Shown: positions 10,771 through 22,974 of the stretch, in pieces | How the letters are laid out: every line of letters begins with the position of its first letter | How positions within the stretch are numbered: the first letter of the stretch is position 1 | Assembly (NCBI RefSeq): GCF_016808095.1 | Contig: NC_068975.1 | Location: forward strand, 17,243,501-17,307,500 | Direction: 5' to 3' | From: Vigna angularis | Taxonomy: Eukaryota; Streptophyta; Magnoliopsida; Fabales; Fabaceae | DNA length: 64,000 nucleotides | Made by a program: the position numbers and the translations under genes | The notes under the pieces: generated by a model | What the model was told of the DNA's origin: nothing | The model's input: only the letters and a program-made list of their open reading frames with translations | Databases searched by the model: none

Positions 10771-13090
10771 CATTCCTACATCCTTCTATGGTTCAGGTTC
10801 AGGTTCATGAGATACTTTACAAATTTGTGATGATGGAATGAGTGGTTGTGATGATGGAGTAGCTTCTTGGGTGGCTTCTTGGGTAGGTTGTTGGGTAGCT
10901 TCTTTGATTGCTTTGGGGCAACGACTTCTGTTGTGCCGAAGGTCCCTACATAGCCCACATCTTTTGCATAAACCACCTTTGTTGAGTCGAGAATTATCCT
11001 TTTTTATCTCTCATTGTTCCAGTCTTATTTTCTTTTTAAGTCTTCCTGGCAATATTCTTTTCCTAGTAGGCATCACACCCGGATATGGTTTTATCTCCCA
11101 CATGTTATTTTCGTTGATGGGGTATATAATTGATGCGTATATTTCTTCATAAGTTGACTTCATAAAGTAAAATGGAATGAAATGCCCTCCATCCATATTC
11201 AGAAACTTCATTGCGGCCAGGGAGGAACAACATGGAATTCCAATGATGCTCTGTCACCTGCATGTGCATGACAACTCGTCTATGTTAACGAAAAACTTGT
11301 CTCCACTATGGGACACGTGTCTCACTTCAAATAGTTTATTGGTTGACCAGCTGTCAACAAAGTATAACAACAATATTTAGGAACTAAGTAAATAATTCAA
11401 CACAATTTAAAATTAATAAATGGGGTTTACCTAGGAATCCAGTGTTTGGCTAATTGTGATTCCTTTTGAAATCTGGCCTAGATCTTAGGACAAATTGGTT
11501 TTGAAAATGATTGTATGTTAGACTTGTTTCTTGCCCCTCTTTGCATGATGTAAACCCTGGTGTCCTCCAACATGGTAATGATTGGTTTACTCCTAGTATG
11601 AACCAGAACACTATTGAATGTCTCACTCATGTTATTCACCAAGGTGTCCCATTTAGCTGTTGTAGTGAATCTGGACCTTGACCAATATCTACAAGATATG
11701 ATGTAAACAAATGTTAATAATAAATAAATACAAAATATGGAGTTAAGTTATGAAGATAAAGCTTAGAGGAATGGCTATCAAATGCTCAAATGCATCTTCA
11801 TTCAGATCTTTAATGTTCTCATCTCCATCTTCCATGTTTGTGGGTGTGGTTGTAGCTGCCCTCTACATTAGCCGCTTCAGGTTTTTGCCAAGATATTTTT
11901 TCTTAAAGTTGGCATACAAGTGTCTGACATAGAATCTCTAGTCAAATCTAGGAAGTAGTTCTTGTATAATTGGAAGTAGCCCCTGTGGTTTTAAAACAAT
12001 AAAGAGCAGTTAGCAACACTTATAATTAATGAATCAATGTACGAAAATACCAAATTATACATCATTATTACCTTTTGTTGGTCTAACATAAAATTTATTG
12101 ATGAACATATGTATGAACCACCAAGGTCATCAATCAATAGCTTCAAAAACCAGGTTCATGAATCCTTATTTTCCACTTCAACCACAGCATATTCAATAGG
12201 CAACATTTGGTCATTGGCATCTCATCCAACAATCGTTAACAATTTCCCAATATACTTCCCTTTCAAGAAAGCTCCATCTAATCCAACTATTGGCCTACAA
12301 GACACAAAATTGTTTTTGCATGTCTTAAGACAAAAGTAAAATCTCTTGAAAATTACATCACCCTTATTATCCTCAACATGTACCTTAACTGTTGATCCTG
12401 GATTTCTTGCCAGCAACTCATAGGCATAATCATATATCTTCTTATATTATTGCCACCAATGTTCCACTTTCTTTAAACTTTTGCACGAATATCTACACTC
12501 TTCACTTTTGGATTTTCTCTTACTGTTTTCTCAAACTTCTTGCTCAACCACATGGCATTAAGTAAGCTCTGGTTGAACTCCTTGCTGTAGATATTCTTAT
12601 CTACAATAGTTCTTAGTTGCCATATTTTCGCAGCCTCCATATAAGCACAATATATGGTCCAAGGGAATTTTCCTTTTGCAACCACACACTTTAGCCTCCA
12701 TCTTGTTTTATCATTTTTTACAAATTTAATATTCCTACCATTTTCCAAGGCATACCCTTTGATAGCTTCTAAAATATCTTACTTTTCAACAAAATATGTC
12801 CCAACTTCCCATGTAAAGTCTACCATAATTTTTGCCATACAAAAGGTAGCAAACCTCTCACAACCCTCATTGTCATTAACCTTTTCATCGCTATCTACTC
12901 CAATAACTAATTTCTTAGATTGTCACTCATCATTTGACAAACCTCTCTCATCATCATCAAAGTTGTTGTGTGAAGTGTCACTAGAACATTTTCCACTAAA
13001 TTCATGTGACAGACTTTCTACCTCTACTTCCACATTAGTAGACCATTCTGCATCTATATCACCATCTATATGACATTCAACATTGACATC

Positions 13091-15524
13091 TGTAAAGACC
13101 CGTTCTTTCCTTCTTTTCCTCTGTCACTCTCCTTTCTGTCTTCTTCTTCTCTAATCACTTTCCCTTTTTCTTCTTTCATTTCTTTGAAAACCCTAGGGTC
13201 ATAGAAGGATGTGGGCTTGAGGAAAAAGGAGTTGCATGAGGAAAATCATTCCTCTTTGCGATGCAACTGTCTCCGTTCGGGGGTACGACGTCAACGACAT
13301 TCTCTTCACGACAACGGAGTTGCGACTTCTTCACGGTGAGTTTTCAGTGACTCTGACACGATGTTCTTTCCCGATCGTTTTAGGGTTTGAATTTGGGGTT
13401 TCTTTCCTCTTTCTGATTTGTGGAGATTTGGGGTTTAGGGTTTCAGAAAGGGTTTCCTTCCACGTCTCGTGATCTTGAGTGCTGCCGTGAAGAAGAAGAG
13501 TTTTAGGTAAGGGTAGCTAGACCATGTTTATTTGTGTTAGTATTATAAATTTAGTATTTCTATGATTTATAGATGATTTTGAGAAATATGTATGATTAGG
13601 TGTATAATGTGTATGTTAATTTGTGATCTTGATAGTATGATGTGTGTATGATTGGAATGGTGTGATATTGATGTTCTATGTTGTTAAGATTTTGTGTGAT
13701 AATGTTGGTTTGATGTTTGAAAACTGAACTCAAGTGATTGGAGTGAGAGTTGGTCAAATTATTGAGTTTTAAGCCTAAAAATGGGGTTTTCATATGTGAG
13801 TTTGAGAATTTGGGGTTGATGTGAGAAATTTTTTTTTGAGGTCCTGTCATGAGGTAAATTAAGACTTGTTGGAAATATAAGATGATTGAAATCTAATCTG
13901 TAATGAAAAGGTAGTGTATAGTTGAAGTTTAGAGTGTTTATAGTGGAAAAATGGGGTTTTGAGTAGTGAGATTTTGAAGTAAGGGGTTTAATATGTTTTG
14001 CAGAGTTTTGAACACGTTATGATACTAATTAGGACATGGATAGAGGTTCAAACTAGTGAAAATCTATCATGAAGGTGAAAGTTGCATCTTAGGTTGGTTT
14101 TTAGTCTTTTTTGGAGGTTTTGAGTTGTTGTGTTGGTTTGGTACATCTAATTCCTATCCAAATTACCAATGCAATACTCTACTTTCATCTATAAACATGT
14201 TTCATATCAATATTAGTGTTACAAATTCTAAATTGATCATTTGGATATGTCTAAGATGCACCAAAACCAGAAAAATCAGGTTGTTGTCAAAAACTGATAA
14301 GAATAATCAATTAACTCACTTGATAATCAATTATTCTATTTAGAGGGTCATATTTTCTTCAATGCTCTCGTCAATAATCGATTATCAGATGTGATAATCG
14401 ATTATTGTCGTACTAGACGCCACTACACCAATTTTGGGTGGTTTTCAGGGTCCTGAATGTGCGTTTTGGATGTTCTTTATGTCGTTTTGGGGATTTTGGA
14501 CCTTTTCGGAACTGTTAGTGATGGTTTCAAAGTTGTTTTCCATGTCTAAGTATGATTTTAAGGGGTTTTGTGTTATTTAGTGGTTCTTCTTGAACTGTTA
14601 TTGTCTGTTAATGTACATGGAATGGTTTCATGTGATTTTTGATGACTTGTTAAGTTGTTTGTGGTTTGAAGTATAATTAGTATTATATCTATGTTTTTAT
14701 GCAATGTAAAAGTGAAATATTATATATAATGGATTTTATAATTATTAAAGACTTGAAGTATGGTTTCAAAGTGAAAGTATGTGATTTTCAAAGTATGTTT
14801 GATGGACGTAATTACATGATCCTCACATAGGGTTCATGGTGGTGCCCTGTGTTGTGTTTCAAAGTGAATCCTTTTGGTGAGGTTCAAGTATGTCTAGAAT
14901 GAATGCAGGAGCTCAGTTTTGGGGGTTATCCTGAAACTCCAATGGTCTTTCATTCTGAAGTAGAGAGGATTGATCCATGTCGTGAGGAGTAGCAGGGGGT
15001 CTTAGTCTTGAAGGCTTCTAGTATGCTCCAAGGCGCAGTACAAACTAACCTCGTGAGTGTGATAGGGTGAAACTCATTGGCAATGGTTTTGCAAAGCAGT
15101 AGAAGAAACCACGAGTGCAGAACCTGCCATAGCTCGGCAATCATTCTAGGTCCGGGCGGTCAAAGTCAGTATAATGTCATGCATCAAGTATTTTATGTTG
15201 GAAATGACTGTGTATGATTTGTATAAAACATAGTTGATAAATATAATAGTTTTCTTTTATTTAAACTAGTTTAGCCTTGCATTTATGTGGTATGTGTTTG
15301 TTTGTTGTTTCTCTTTTGCAATGATCACCTTAACCGGTGTGAGCTTAGGGAGGGCATCTTTCAGGAGATTCAACGTTTGGTTGAGAGGGAAAAGCAACAG
15401 GTTAGATAGTCTTTGGTCCATCAAGGATATGAACTCTCGTTCTAGTAGCCTCAAGTTACTTGTAAGTTCTCATTTATGTACGCCTTATTTTAGTAGTTTT
15501 ATACTACTAAAATGGGATATTACA
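13091..15524 (+). mobile_element. Solo LTR of a chromovirus (Tekay/Del-like), with perfect 5-bp target duplication
   Basis: The 2434-bp segment starts TGTAAAGACCCG and ends ATGGGATATTACA. It is flanked on both sides by ACATC (13086-13090 and 15525-15529). No internal retroelement sequence is present, so this is a solo LTR left by recombination between two LTRs. It interrupts the MULE transposase. Blocks near 14990-15180 (GGGGTCTTAGTC, CTAACCTC, GGTCCGGGCGGTC) and 15317-15345 (GCAATGATCACC...GTGTGAGC) recur in the chromovirus LTR at 43297-45871. Confidence 0.9.
14372..14407. repeat. Perfect 16-bp inverted repeat with 4-base spacer
   Basis: CAATAATCGATTATCA (14372-14387), spacer GATG, then its exact complement (14392-14407). 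A looser AATCAATTA version lies at about 14302-14338. It is inside the solo LTR. Confidence 0.8.
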
Positions 15525-15588
15525 ACATCAACTAGTCTCTCCAAGCACTGACTATTTCCATGTAGACTACCATGGTCACTAGATGAAC

Positions 15589-15978
15589 TCAACTACGAAG
15601 ATGAACTTGTTCCTCCACAACTTCTTCACACTTATGAACCTCTTGCACTACGTCACCATCACCTTGAACTTCACCATCAAAATGAACTAGATTTTCTGAT
15701 ACATCATCACTTTCTTCATCCTCATGCACCTTTTCTTGTATGTCATCATCACCTTTAACTTCAACACGACCATCTTCTTCACTTTCATGCACCTCCTGTT
15801 GTACGTCACCATCACCTTCAACTTCAACACTACCATCTTCTTCACCCTTATGGACCTCTTCATGTATTAGAGGGTCACCTTCCAATTCATCAAAACAATC
15901 ACCTCTCTCTTGTGTTGCACTATGTCCTTCACATTGACCACCAACTTTACCTACATACTCATTGGACTCATGCAGCAT
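15589..15978 (-). repeat. Acidic 21-residue repeats in the MULE transposase
   Basis: The minus frame carries near-repeats of EEVHKGEEDGSVEVEGDGDVQ, two clear and two degenerate. The strand is strongly skewed: the plus strand is a run of ACCATCTTCTTCA-like words. It is probably an acidic linker that expanded by tandem duplication. It is offset by one frame from the upstream piece ending at 15968. Confidence 0.6.
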
Positions 15979-16759
15979 AGGTCCCTACTTGTCCTTCATC
16001 ATCATAATTATATTCAAGCATGTGTATTAGTTGAGGCTCATAAACAACATGTACAATGTATAAGTGAACATGACCATTAAGCCTAGCTAAGTTAGCCATA
16101 TGCATGGAACCAGTGTCATCAATCAATAACTCCAACCTATCTTTCAACATTAAATTCCCTCCTATAGAGTACCACAAATCTTTAAAACCTACATATCCCA
16201 AACCTTTGATTACACTAACAACAACAAAATAACTCCACATATCAGGCTCAAAGAACAAAGTTGTTGTCCCCCCTTCATACTTCAGGGTACCATCATTAAC
16301 GAACTTTCCTTCATGGTGAGAAATAATCTCAATATCCTCTTTCATTACGCACAACACAATATAAATATATTTACACCTATTATGCAAACATATAACGACA
16401 AAAAAATGTATTAAAACAATAACAAAAACGCACTCAAGCAAAGACAGTAAAATAACTTTAAACATACATGAGGGACCACCATATCGCAATCAACAACGCA
16501 AAGCAAAGCATTGAAACCATGGGGGACCACCACCCAATATTATGATTTTTCAACCATAAAAAACCACAAAATAAATCACAATCACTGACCTTGCTTCATA
16601 TTCACCTCTACTGACCACGTGCTTCATCCTCGCGCTTCCAATGACACAAGGTCACACACCTCATCTTGTGCTTCAGCTCTAATTTCTTCAAACGTCACGC
16701 TAAATTTCAAATTGTTGTAAACCCTATTTTCCCAATTGGAACAAACACTCACTTTCTTT

Positions 16760-17091
16760 TCACAAACAAACCCTAATTCGAAGCACCCTCACAGTTTTCC
16801 CCAATTTGTTTTTGGAAATGTCAATTCTAACAAAGGGTTGGGTTGAATTAAAATTCCCCCAATTTCTTAATTAAAAGATTTGAAATTATGCTTATTATTG
16901 TATAAATTATATCACATCATTAAAAAACATCATCAACATGTCACGTACATGCCAGTCTAACCGTGTTGGTCCAACGACAGGACTTTATTTGTATCAATTT
17001 TTCAAAAATTAGGATTCTATTGAGAAAAAAATAAGTAGAGGACCTATTTGAGATTTTGACCCTAAAAAAGGACCTGCCGAACCATTAAATT
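16760..17091 (-). repeat. Right terminal inverted repeat of the MULE
   Basis: The complement of this stretch aligns with 9072-9405, including TTTGAAAAATTGATACAAATA and GAATTTTAATTCAACCCA. It abuts the 5' untranslated end of the transposase gene. Confidence 0.8.
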
Positions 17092-17734
17092 TTTTTTTCT
17101 TTTTGTTTTGATCTTATTAAAGTCACAAAGCTTTAACACTTTGAAGTTTTAGAAAAAATAAATAAATTTAATGAATATAAAATAAAATTTATAATATTAA
17201 GATGTGTAATTTTTATTGTTACTAAATATTTGAAAAATCTTTTAGTTTATTTGTATGACAAATATAATTATTTAAAGTGTTAAATATGTTTTTAGTTTCT
17301 AAATTTTAATGCAAATTTAGCATTATTTTTGTCTCAAACTTTTGTACAATTCAGTCTTGAACTTTTAAAATAAATTAATATAATTTTTGTAACCTAATTG
17401 GATTATTTTTTATTAACGCGTCAATTATTGGCATTTGAATTGTTTCAATGGTTTAACACTTTTTAACTTAAATATCATTCTCGATTTCTAACTTTAATAT
17501 CACTCTCGAATACCGTTTAACATACCATTTAACATGTAAACAAAGATTAAAATTCTTAGAAATTAATAGTTCTATTTAAGAACTAAAATAATAATTTGTT
17601 AGATATTAAATGATAAAGTTGAAATGTATTGTTATTTTTATTGTAAATGAGTTTAAAAAGAATTAAATGAATAAAAAAAGTAAAATAACTTTTTAGGGAA
17701 ACAATTTTTAATATAAAATATAAAAAATTGTATT

Positions 17735-17776
<42 letters not shown>

Positions 17777-18369
17777 TATTTTTTAAATTATTATTTAAGA
17801 AATAAAAATAAGATATAATGTTATAAATTTAATTTTATTAATGATCAAGTAATTACAAAACATAAAAACATAAAAGAAAAAAAGAAAAAAATATTATAAA
17901 GAAATTTATACTTTAAATATAAATTATTTTTTAATAATTTACTAAATCAACTATTAATTAGAAGTTACAAAATAATAAAATTAAGAATGAAAAAAATAGT
18001 ATACACATATTAAAAGTTAAAGGATTCAAATGGACAAAAAAGTTAAATAAATTCTACGGGGACAGTAAAATAAGTCGATAAAAAAAGTTAAATAATTTTC
18101 ATAGTGACAGAAAAATAAATATAAATAAAAAAGAAATCAAAAATATTAAATGACTTAAAAGTCAAGTGACAAATTTCCTAATATCTGTTTTTCTTATTTT
18201 ATAATATTCTTTTTTTTAATTTGATAAATAGTAGTAGATAATAAATTAAAAGATATTTTTATAATATATTGGTGTGAAAAGTGGATTTGATAGTTTATGA
18301 AGACAAAAAGAAGAAGTGAGAGAATAGTTCAAGACATTATTTTGAGAATAGTTTATGAAAAACACAAAG
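17092..18369. other. AT-rich spacer with a legume-type dispersed repeat end and a TA microsatellite
   Basis: 17283-17460 begins TTAAATATGTTTTTAGTTTCTAAATTTTAATG and later has AACGCGTCAATTATTGG. This resembles the terminal region of a MULE-like dispersed repeat, and a similar end lies at 63570-63705 in reverse. A (TA)n run occupies about 17738-17774. No gene is seen. Confidence 0.45.
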
Positions 18370-18936
18370 TATACAATGATGTTAAAATGGGTTGTAACCC
18401 ATGAGTCAATCCGGCTTAACACGGGTTTGAGCTGAGTTGAGTTTGATAAAAATGTAATTCTTTTATGCGGGTTAGTTTTCAACCGAGAACTCGGTTCATT
18501 CGGGTTGAACTAGGTTGGCTCACCAACCTACCTAATTTAATTTAATTATTTATTATTTTGTGTTTCAATATTATTAGTTAGCATTTTTTTTATTATATTG
18601 TAGATGGAACAAAAAAAATGATGTTTCAAGAGAGAGAAAAATATTATAGATTTATCTATTCAAGACTCTAATATTATAGATGGACAAGTGATACAAAAAT
18701 TATCAATACTAAAAACTTATTTTTTTGCTTTTTGTGCTTGTTTTTGGATTACGCTTGGATTCTATAATGTTCTTTTTTATTTTGAATTGTCTTTGGAGTT
18801 TATCACCATTTTAGAGTGAAATTTATTTAGATTTGAATTAAAAAAAGTTATAATTTTTTTTTAAAAAAAAAAAAACTTATAATTAAGTAAGTCAGTGAGC
18901 TAACCCATTTAACTCACCAACCCATGGTGGGTCGGG
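18370..18936. mobile_element. Left part of a hAT-like repeat split by the Athila-like element
   Basis: It starts with GATGTTAAAATGGGTTG and has GAACCCATGAGTC-like and GGGTTGAACTAGG-like words, as in the repeat at 8060-8987. It is cut at TCGGG (18932-18936). Its continuation follows the second TCGGG at 28658 and ends near CCCGTTTTGATAGCA (about 28775). Confidence 0.7.
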
Positions 18937-20408
18937 TGTTAACTCTTTGGGAAGTGTACCAAATCGTTCAAAGTAATAAAACCAGTAAGACCGGATATCG
19001 TTTCCCAAGAGACTCGTGTAATACTTTAAAACCGTATAATAAGTTAACTAACTTAGACTAAGAATACATCATTTTGGTATGATTCAAGTGTAATAAAATT
19101 TACATTCATAAATATGCGATAAAATGAACGTCTTAGAGGCTAAAAGATTGAAAATGGTTGATGGATAATGAAACAATATGGATGAGATGTTGGAGAATGA
19201 TTGTAATTACTACGCTATCATGCAAATGCACATTACTACTTCATCAATTGATTGCGTTTGTCAACCTTCCTACTATACTTAGACCCAATTCCTTGGTAGA
19301 AAAAGCCTAGACTCACTTTTGCAGTCCCAATTCCTTGGCAACCTAGAAAGTTCATCTGCATTACAATTAGAGGTTTATGACAACTAAAGGATCAAGCTCC
19401 ATTCCTAGATACAATCTCCTTTAGGCGTTAATTCCAGTTCAAGATCCACACAATACTTTCCAATATCTAGCAAATCTAAGAATCATGCTATGGTTGATCA
19501 AGTCACAACAAGCTTTAAGAGAAGGAAATTAAACACTCACAATCAAATGAAAGAAGCTTAAATTCATTAAACCCAAGTGCATTTACATGAAAGTTTCGTA
19601 ACTACATCATTCCCCAACAAATGGAAATTAGTTCTCCATAGTCATGGAGAACTTGAGCTTACAATGGAGAAAAATGGAAGAATGGGGATCCAAGGAGGAA
19701 GGATGGAGAGTTTCCACTGCCCAAAACCAGCTCCCTTAGGTTCGAAAATAGTGTTCCAAGCTTCAGCCGCCAAGATCATGCCACCCTCAGTTACAGAATG
19801 CTTTAAATAGATCTAGGGTTCCAGGTCAGCAGAGTTCGCGCCCGGGCGCCCCTCCTCAGTCGCGCCCAGGCGCGAAGCTCTCGCAGAAGGTCGCGCCCAG
19901 GCGCGAAGCTCTCGCAGAAGGTCGCGCCCAGGCGCGAAGCTCTCGCAGAAGGTCGCGCCGGGGTGCCCTCTTTCTCGCGCCCAGGCGCGGAGCTCGCGCA
20001 GATGGTCGCGCCCGGGCGCCCTCTTGGTCGCGCCCAGGCGCGGAGCTCGCGCATATGGTCGCGCCCAGGCGCCCTTTTGGTCGCGCCCGGGCGCGAGGCT
20101 TGCGCAGAAAATGTATCCTGCTTCCTTCTTCTTGGGCTCTTAGGCGTGAACTTCCTTTCCTGCTCCATCAGATCCTGCTTTTGAATCCTTTTCTTGCTCT
20201 CATTCTTGGTAAATACAGTATTTCTCTAACAGCTTGCAAATCGCCTACAAATTTGAGGAATTAATGATGAAAACTTGTATGTAACGCTTAAGCTAGACTT
20301 ATTCGCAAACTTAGATAAAAAGGGAGGATTAAACATGTTTCAAGCTTAAAAAGGGTAGATTTGGTACAAGAATTGGTTCAAAGATAATGGTAAAAATTAC
20401 CGTTATCA
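18937..20408 (-). mobile_element. 3' LTR of the Athila-like element
   Basis: This LTR is 1472 bp. From about 19826 to 20110 it contains a run of GC-rich modules of the type TCGCGCCCAGGCGCGAAGCTC. Three near-identical copies of a 31-bp unit are at 19856-19950, fewer than which occur in the partner LTR. Frames over this region are low-complexity and not genes. Confidence 0.93.
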
Positions 20409-20420
20409 CAACCCCAAACT
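20409..20420 (-). promoter_or_regulatory. Polypurine tract of the Athila-like element
   Basis: The minus strand reads AGTTTGGGGTTG just before TGATAACGG of the 3' LTR. It is preceded by GAGGACAAGCAAGATTTCA, a motif usual at this place in Athila-like elements. Confidence 0.85.
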
Positions 20421-21717
20421 TGAAATCTTGCTTGTCCTCAAGCAGAAAAACAAACAAATGAACTGGTTTGAACAAACAACTCAACTTTAATGCTTCATCA
20501 CTCAACAAGAATAAAATTCAATCATGCTTGCTCATCATGTTGACTAGATTTTTGTCACAAGAGGTGAAACTTTCACTGGTGGTACTCACAAACTTACAGA
20601 ATTTAAACATCAGCTATGTTCTATGAGGGACCAACACACATGGCAAAAGTATTTTCTTAACTAACATGGAACCCTTCCTCTGAAAAGAAACTGTTTCACT
20701 CACTTTCACAGGTGTATGGGGATGTGTGTCTCTCACTCAAACATCACAATATCACACAATTGAACTTTGCCTTTCATTTCCCTTACAATGAACACACTTA
20801 CCTATAAAATTGAGGTACAAGAACATTCAAGGCTCTACAAGGGTTAGGTTAAGAAGGAGCTTTGGTTTTTCTAGGCAAAACTAATACTAAGAGAGCATTC
20901 ATTTTAGCACAAGATAACAAAGTCTCGCGTACTTCCACCAATTGTAAGCAAATCTTACTTCTTTTTCCCTTTTTGTAGTAATTTTTATTTTATTTTATTT
21001 TATTTTATTTTATTTTATTTTTATTTTTTTTTTATTTTTTTTTTCATTTTGGCTCTTAAAGTCATTTTTCTCATGTCACCTCAAATACCCCAAACTTGAA
21101 CCATTTTCCTGTACCCCACTTGAATGCTCATCTTAACTTAAGGTAGAGGGATTACAAATTTTTCGGATTGCTTTTTAAGGTTCATGGATGGGCTACATAA
21201 GGTTACAATAGGCTTTGGGTTCAAGAACTTAAGACAACAAAGGGAGAACAAGACAACCTTGATCATGTGTATTGAACAAGTAAATGATCCACTTCAGAGA
21301 AAATCAGGCAAAACTCAATTGTGCTTCTAAAGTGATATCATTCAACAATAATTCTGGAGCACAATATCTCACTAGGTTACTCAGGGTTCCAAATTTGTTT
21401 TCAAACACAATGCCATGCATATTAATCACAAGAAGAACAGCGCATGAAATTCATTCAATCGAGCGTAACCACAGTGAAGAAAAACTACCCAACTCGATCC
21501 TAATTTCTCAAAGTCTCACAGAGTAAAAGCAAACATAAGCGATTTCTAATCAAGTCAAGTTCAAAACATTTTCATCAACATGTTCATTCAACCAAGTTCA
21601 AAATTTGACCAAAGTACGAGTGCTGAAATTAAATTAACTACGGAAATTAAAGCATGAAAGTAGTAATTGTTTATGAAAGAGATGAAAGTTGCCCGTCTCA
21701 TTGTCTCATCTGTCTCC
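20421..21717 (-). other. 3' untranslated interior of the Athila-like element
   Basis: No coding domain is present. A T-rich (TTTTA)n simple repeat covers about 20983-21050. It lies between the stop of the PF20167-type ORF and the polypurine tract. Confidence 0.6.
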
Positions 21718-22974
21718 TCAAGAATCACTCTCAGTGTCCTCCTCTTCTTCTTCCTCTTCAGATTGCTCCTCCTCATCTTCCTCTTCAGATTGATCCTCTT
21801 CCATTGCTTGAGCTCCAGAGGATGTTCCAGCTCCCCCATCAGTAGAGGTCTGGTCCCCAGGCCAAGCTACTCTTGCAGCATACTCCTCAGAAGTCATGAA
21901 ACCTGGGTGAGAGGAGGCGTAGACCTGACGCATCATGTCTGCGTGAGCAAGGCCCATCCTGTGGAGTGCTTCCAGCTTAGCATTGAGGTCAGCCATATTG
22001 AAGGGGTTTTGTGGGCCGTCTTCTTCAGGCTGTGCAGGTGGGTCAGGCTGATTTCTCCTATGCCTTCTTGGTGGCTGGGGTGCAGGAATGTTTTGACCGT
22101 CCTCATCAATTAAGCAGTATTGCAGGTAATAGGACCGATCAATGGTTTTCCTTGGTTTCTCAAATGGAGGCATTGAAGTATCAACCCCAGCAATCTCACA
22201 TAGGTGAGTGATCAGAGATGGGTGGCCTAGTGGAGTGTTGCTCAGTGCAGTATGGGCACAGTCATTGATCTCATGTGCAATAATGTTACCCACATTGATT
22301 GGCTGACCCTGCAGTATAAAGAAAAGGAGAAGTGCTCTACTCACATTGAGGTCAGACATATGGGAGCATGGAGATATGTTGGCATGTATGAATGCCATCC
22401 AATATTTGGAGAGAGGTGTAAGAAAGGAACGCTTGATATGCAATGGTTGTCCCTGTCTGTTTCTATGAAAGTGTCCTCTTGGGAGGCACAAGGTCCTCTC
22501 AACCTCCTGATAGTCTATCCCTGCAAAATTTGTTCGGTTTGCGTCTGAATAATGACATGTTGAATTGCCCCCTAGCCACTGAGTGTTGAAGAAAGAGTTG
22601 ATTGTATTTGCATCAAAAGCCACTGGCCTCCCTCGCACATAACTTGTGAACGGTTGTGGTTCGTCTGAATAGCTGCGAGCATTAGCATAGAATTCCCGGA
22701 CTACATCAATATTAGCCGGTTCAGGGAAGGAGATAAGATTGCTCCAGTGTCGACGCCACACCTCTTGGGCAAATTGTGGTTCCTCCCGAGGTAGCTGTTC
22801 TACTACTCTTTCCATAAGGAGCCGTCTGTTTTGAGACTCCTCAAAATTTTTCTTATGTCTCTGGGAGAGGAAGGTTTGAGGTTTAGAGTTCTTCTTTTGC
22901 TTCTGCCTCTTTGTTGCTATGGTTTTGATTCTTTTTGTTCCTGAAACAGAGGCCATTTCTGCACAAACATGCAA
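21718..22974 (-). CDS. Retroelement-borne 'putative plant transposon protein' (PF20167-like), 418 aa
   Basis: This intact frame has a basic N-terminus (residues 10-45, KRIKTIATKRQKQKK) and then a globular region. That region has WSNLISFPEPANIDVVREFYAN, YVRGRPVAFDANTINSFF and HIKRSFLTPLSKYWMAFIHANI, which I recognise as the plant-specific domain annotated as putative plant transposon protein. After about residue 290 the sequence is proline- and arginine-rich, and the last 35 residues are almost all acidic (EEEDEEEQSEEEEEEEDTESDS-like). The in-frame second methionine (residue 8, MASVSGTKR) is a plausible true start. It stands in the position of the extra or env-like ORF of Athila elements. The biochemical role is unknown. 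No signal peptide or membrane segment is visible, so an envelope function is not supported here. Confidence 0.75.
   Translation of the reverse strand: MHVCAEMASVSGTKRIKTIATKRQKQKKNSKPQTFLSQRHKKNFEESQNRRLLMERVVEQLPREEPQFAQEVWRRHWSNLISFPEPANIDVVREFYANARSYSDEPQPFTSYVRGRPVAFDANTINSFFNTQWLGGNSTCHYSDANRTNFAGIDYQEVERTLCLPRGHFHRNRQGQPLHIKRSFLTPLSKYWMAFIHANISPCSHMSDLNVSRALLLFFILQGQPINVGNIIAHEINDCAHTALSNTPLGHPSLITHLCEIAGVDTSMPPFEKPRKTIDRSYYLQYCLIDEDGQNIPAPQPPRRHRRNQPDPPAQPEEDGPQNPFNMADLNAKLEALHRMGLAHADMMRQVYASSHPGFMTSEEYAARVAWPGDQTSTDGGAGTSSGAQAMEEDQSEEEDEEEQSEEEEEEEDTESDS

Larger units (their letters stand above)
10776..16345 (-). pseudogene. MULE (MuDR-type) transposase, broken and split by a solo LTR
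   Basis: Reading from 16345 down, the N-terminal region (to about 15968) starts MKEDIEIISHHEGKF and contains GFKDLWYSIGG. An acidic repeat region follows (15978-15589). After the solo LTR come the MULE N-domain (12748-12473: WRLKCVVAKGKFPWTIYCA) and the start of the DDE catalytic domain (12416-12222: GLDGAFLKGKY, whose D is the expected first acidic residue). The C-terminal region (11211-10776) has MKFLNMDGGHFI, IYPINENNMW, PGRLKKK and a zinc knuckle-like CKRC...RHNRSRC. There are several stops and frameshifts, for example TGA right after LLTIVG at 12222. It is dead. The natural start is more likely 16345 than the longer upstream frame to 16489. Confidence 0.8.
9072..17091 (-). mobile_element. 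Mutator-like element (MULE) with long terminal inverted repeats, transposase on minus strand
   Basis: The left end (9072-9405) and the complement of the right end (about 16760-17091) align over roughly 330 bases. Both share words such as AATTTTTGAAAAATTGATACAAATA, GTTAGACTG and GGAATTTTAATTCAACCCA (interrupted by differences). Between them lie MULE transposase pieces on the minus strand and a GRF-zinc-finger remnant on the plus strand. The target duplication is unclear: T-rich TTTTTTCTT at 9063-9071 is a candidate but does not line up cleanly on the right. Without the solo LTR the element would be about 5.6 kb. Confidence 0.85.

Noticed and set aside
12654..13073. 139-codon plus-strand frame
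   Set aside because: It lies opposite the MULE transposase N-domain and has a biased serine/threonine composition from the antisense strand.
19803..20264. Arginine-, proline- and glycine-rich open frames in both directions over the LTR (also 28114-28513)
   Set aside because: They are translations of the GC-rich CGCGCCCGGGCGC repeats inside the LTRs, with no domain, and they change length with repeat copy number.
21667..22548. Plus-strand frames opposite the 418-aa ORF
   Set aside because: Antisense shadows of a frame that has a recognisable domain and the correct element orientation.
21718..22974. Envelope glycoprotein in the Athila env-like position
   Set aside because: No signal peptide, membrane segment or glycoprotein features are visible; the sequence fits the PF20167-type plant protein instead.
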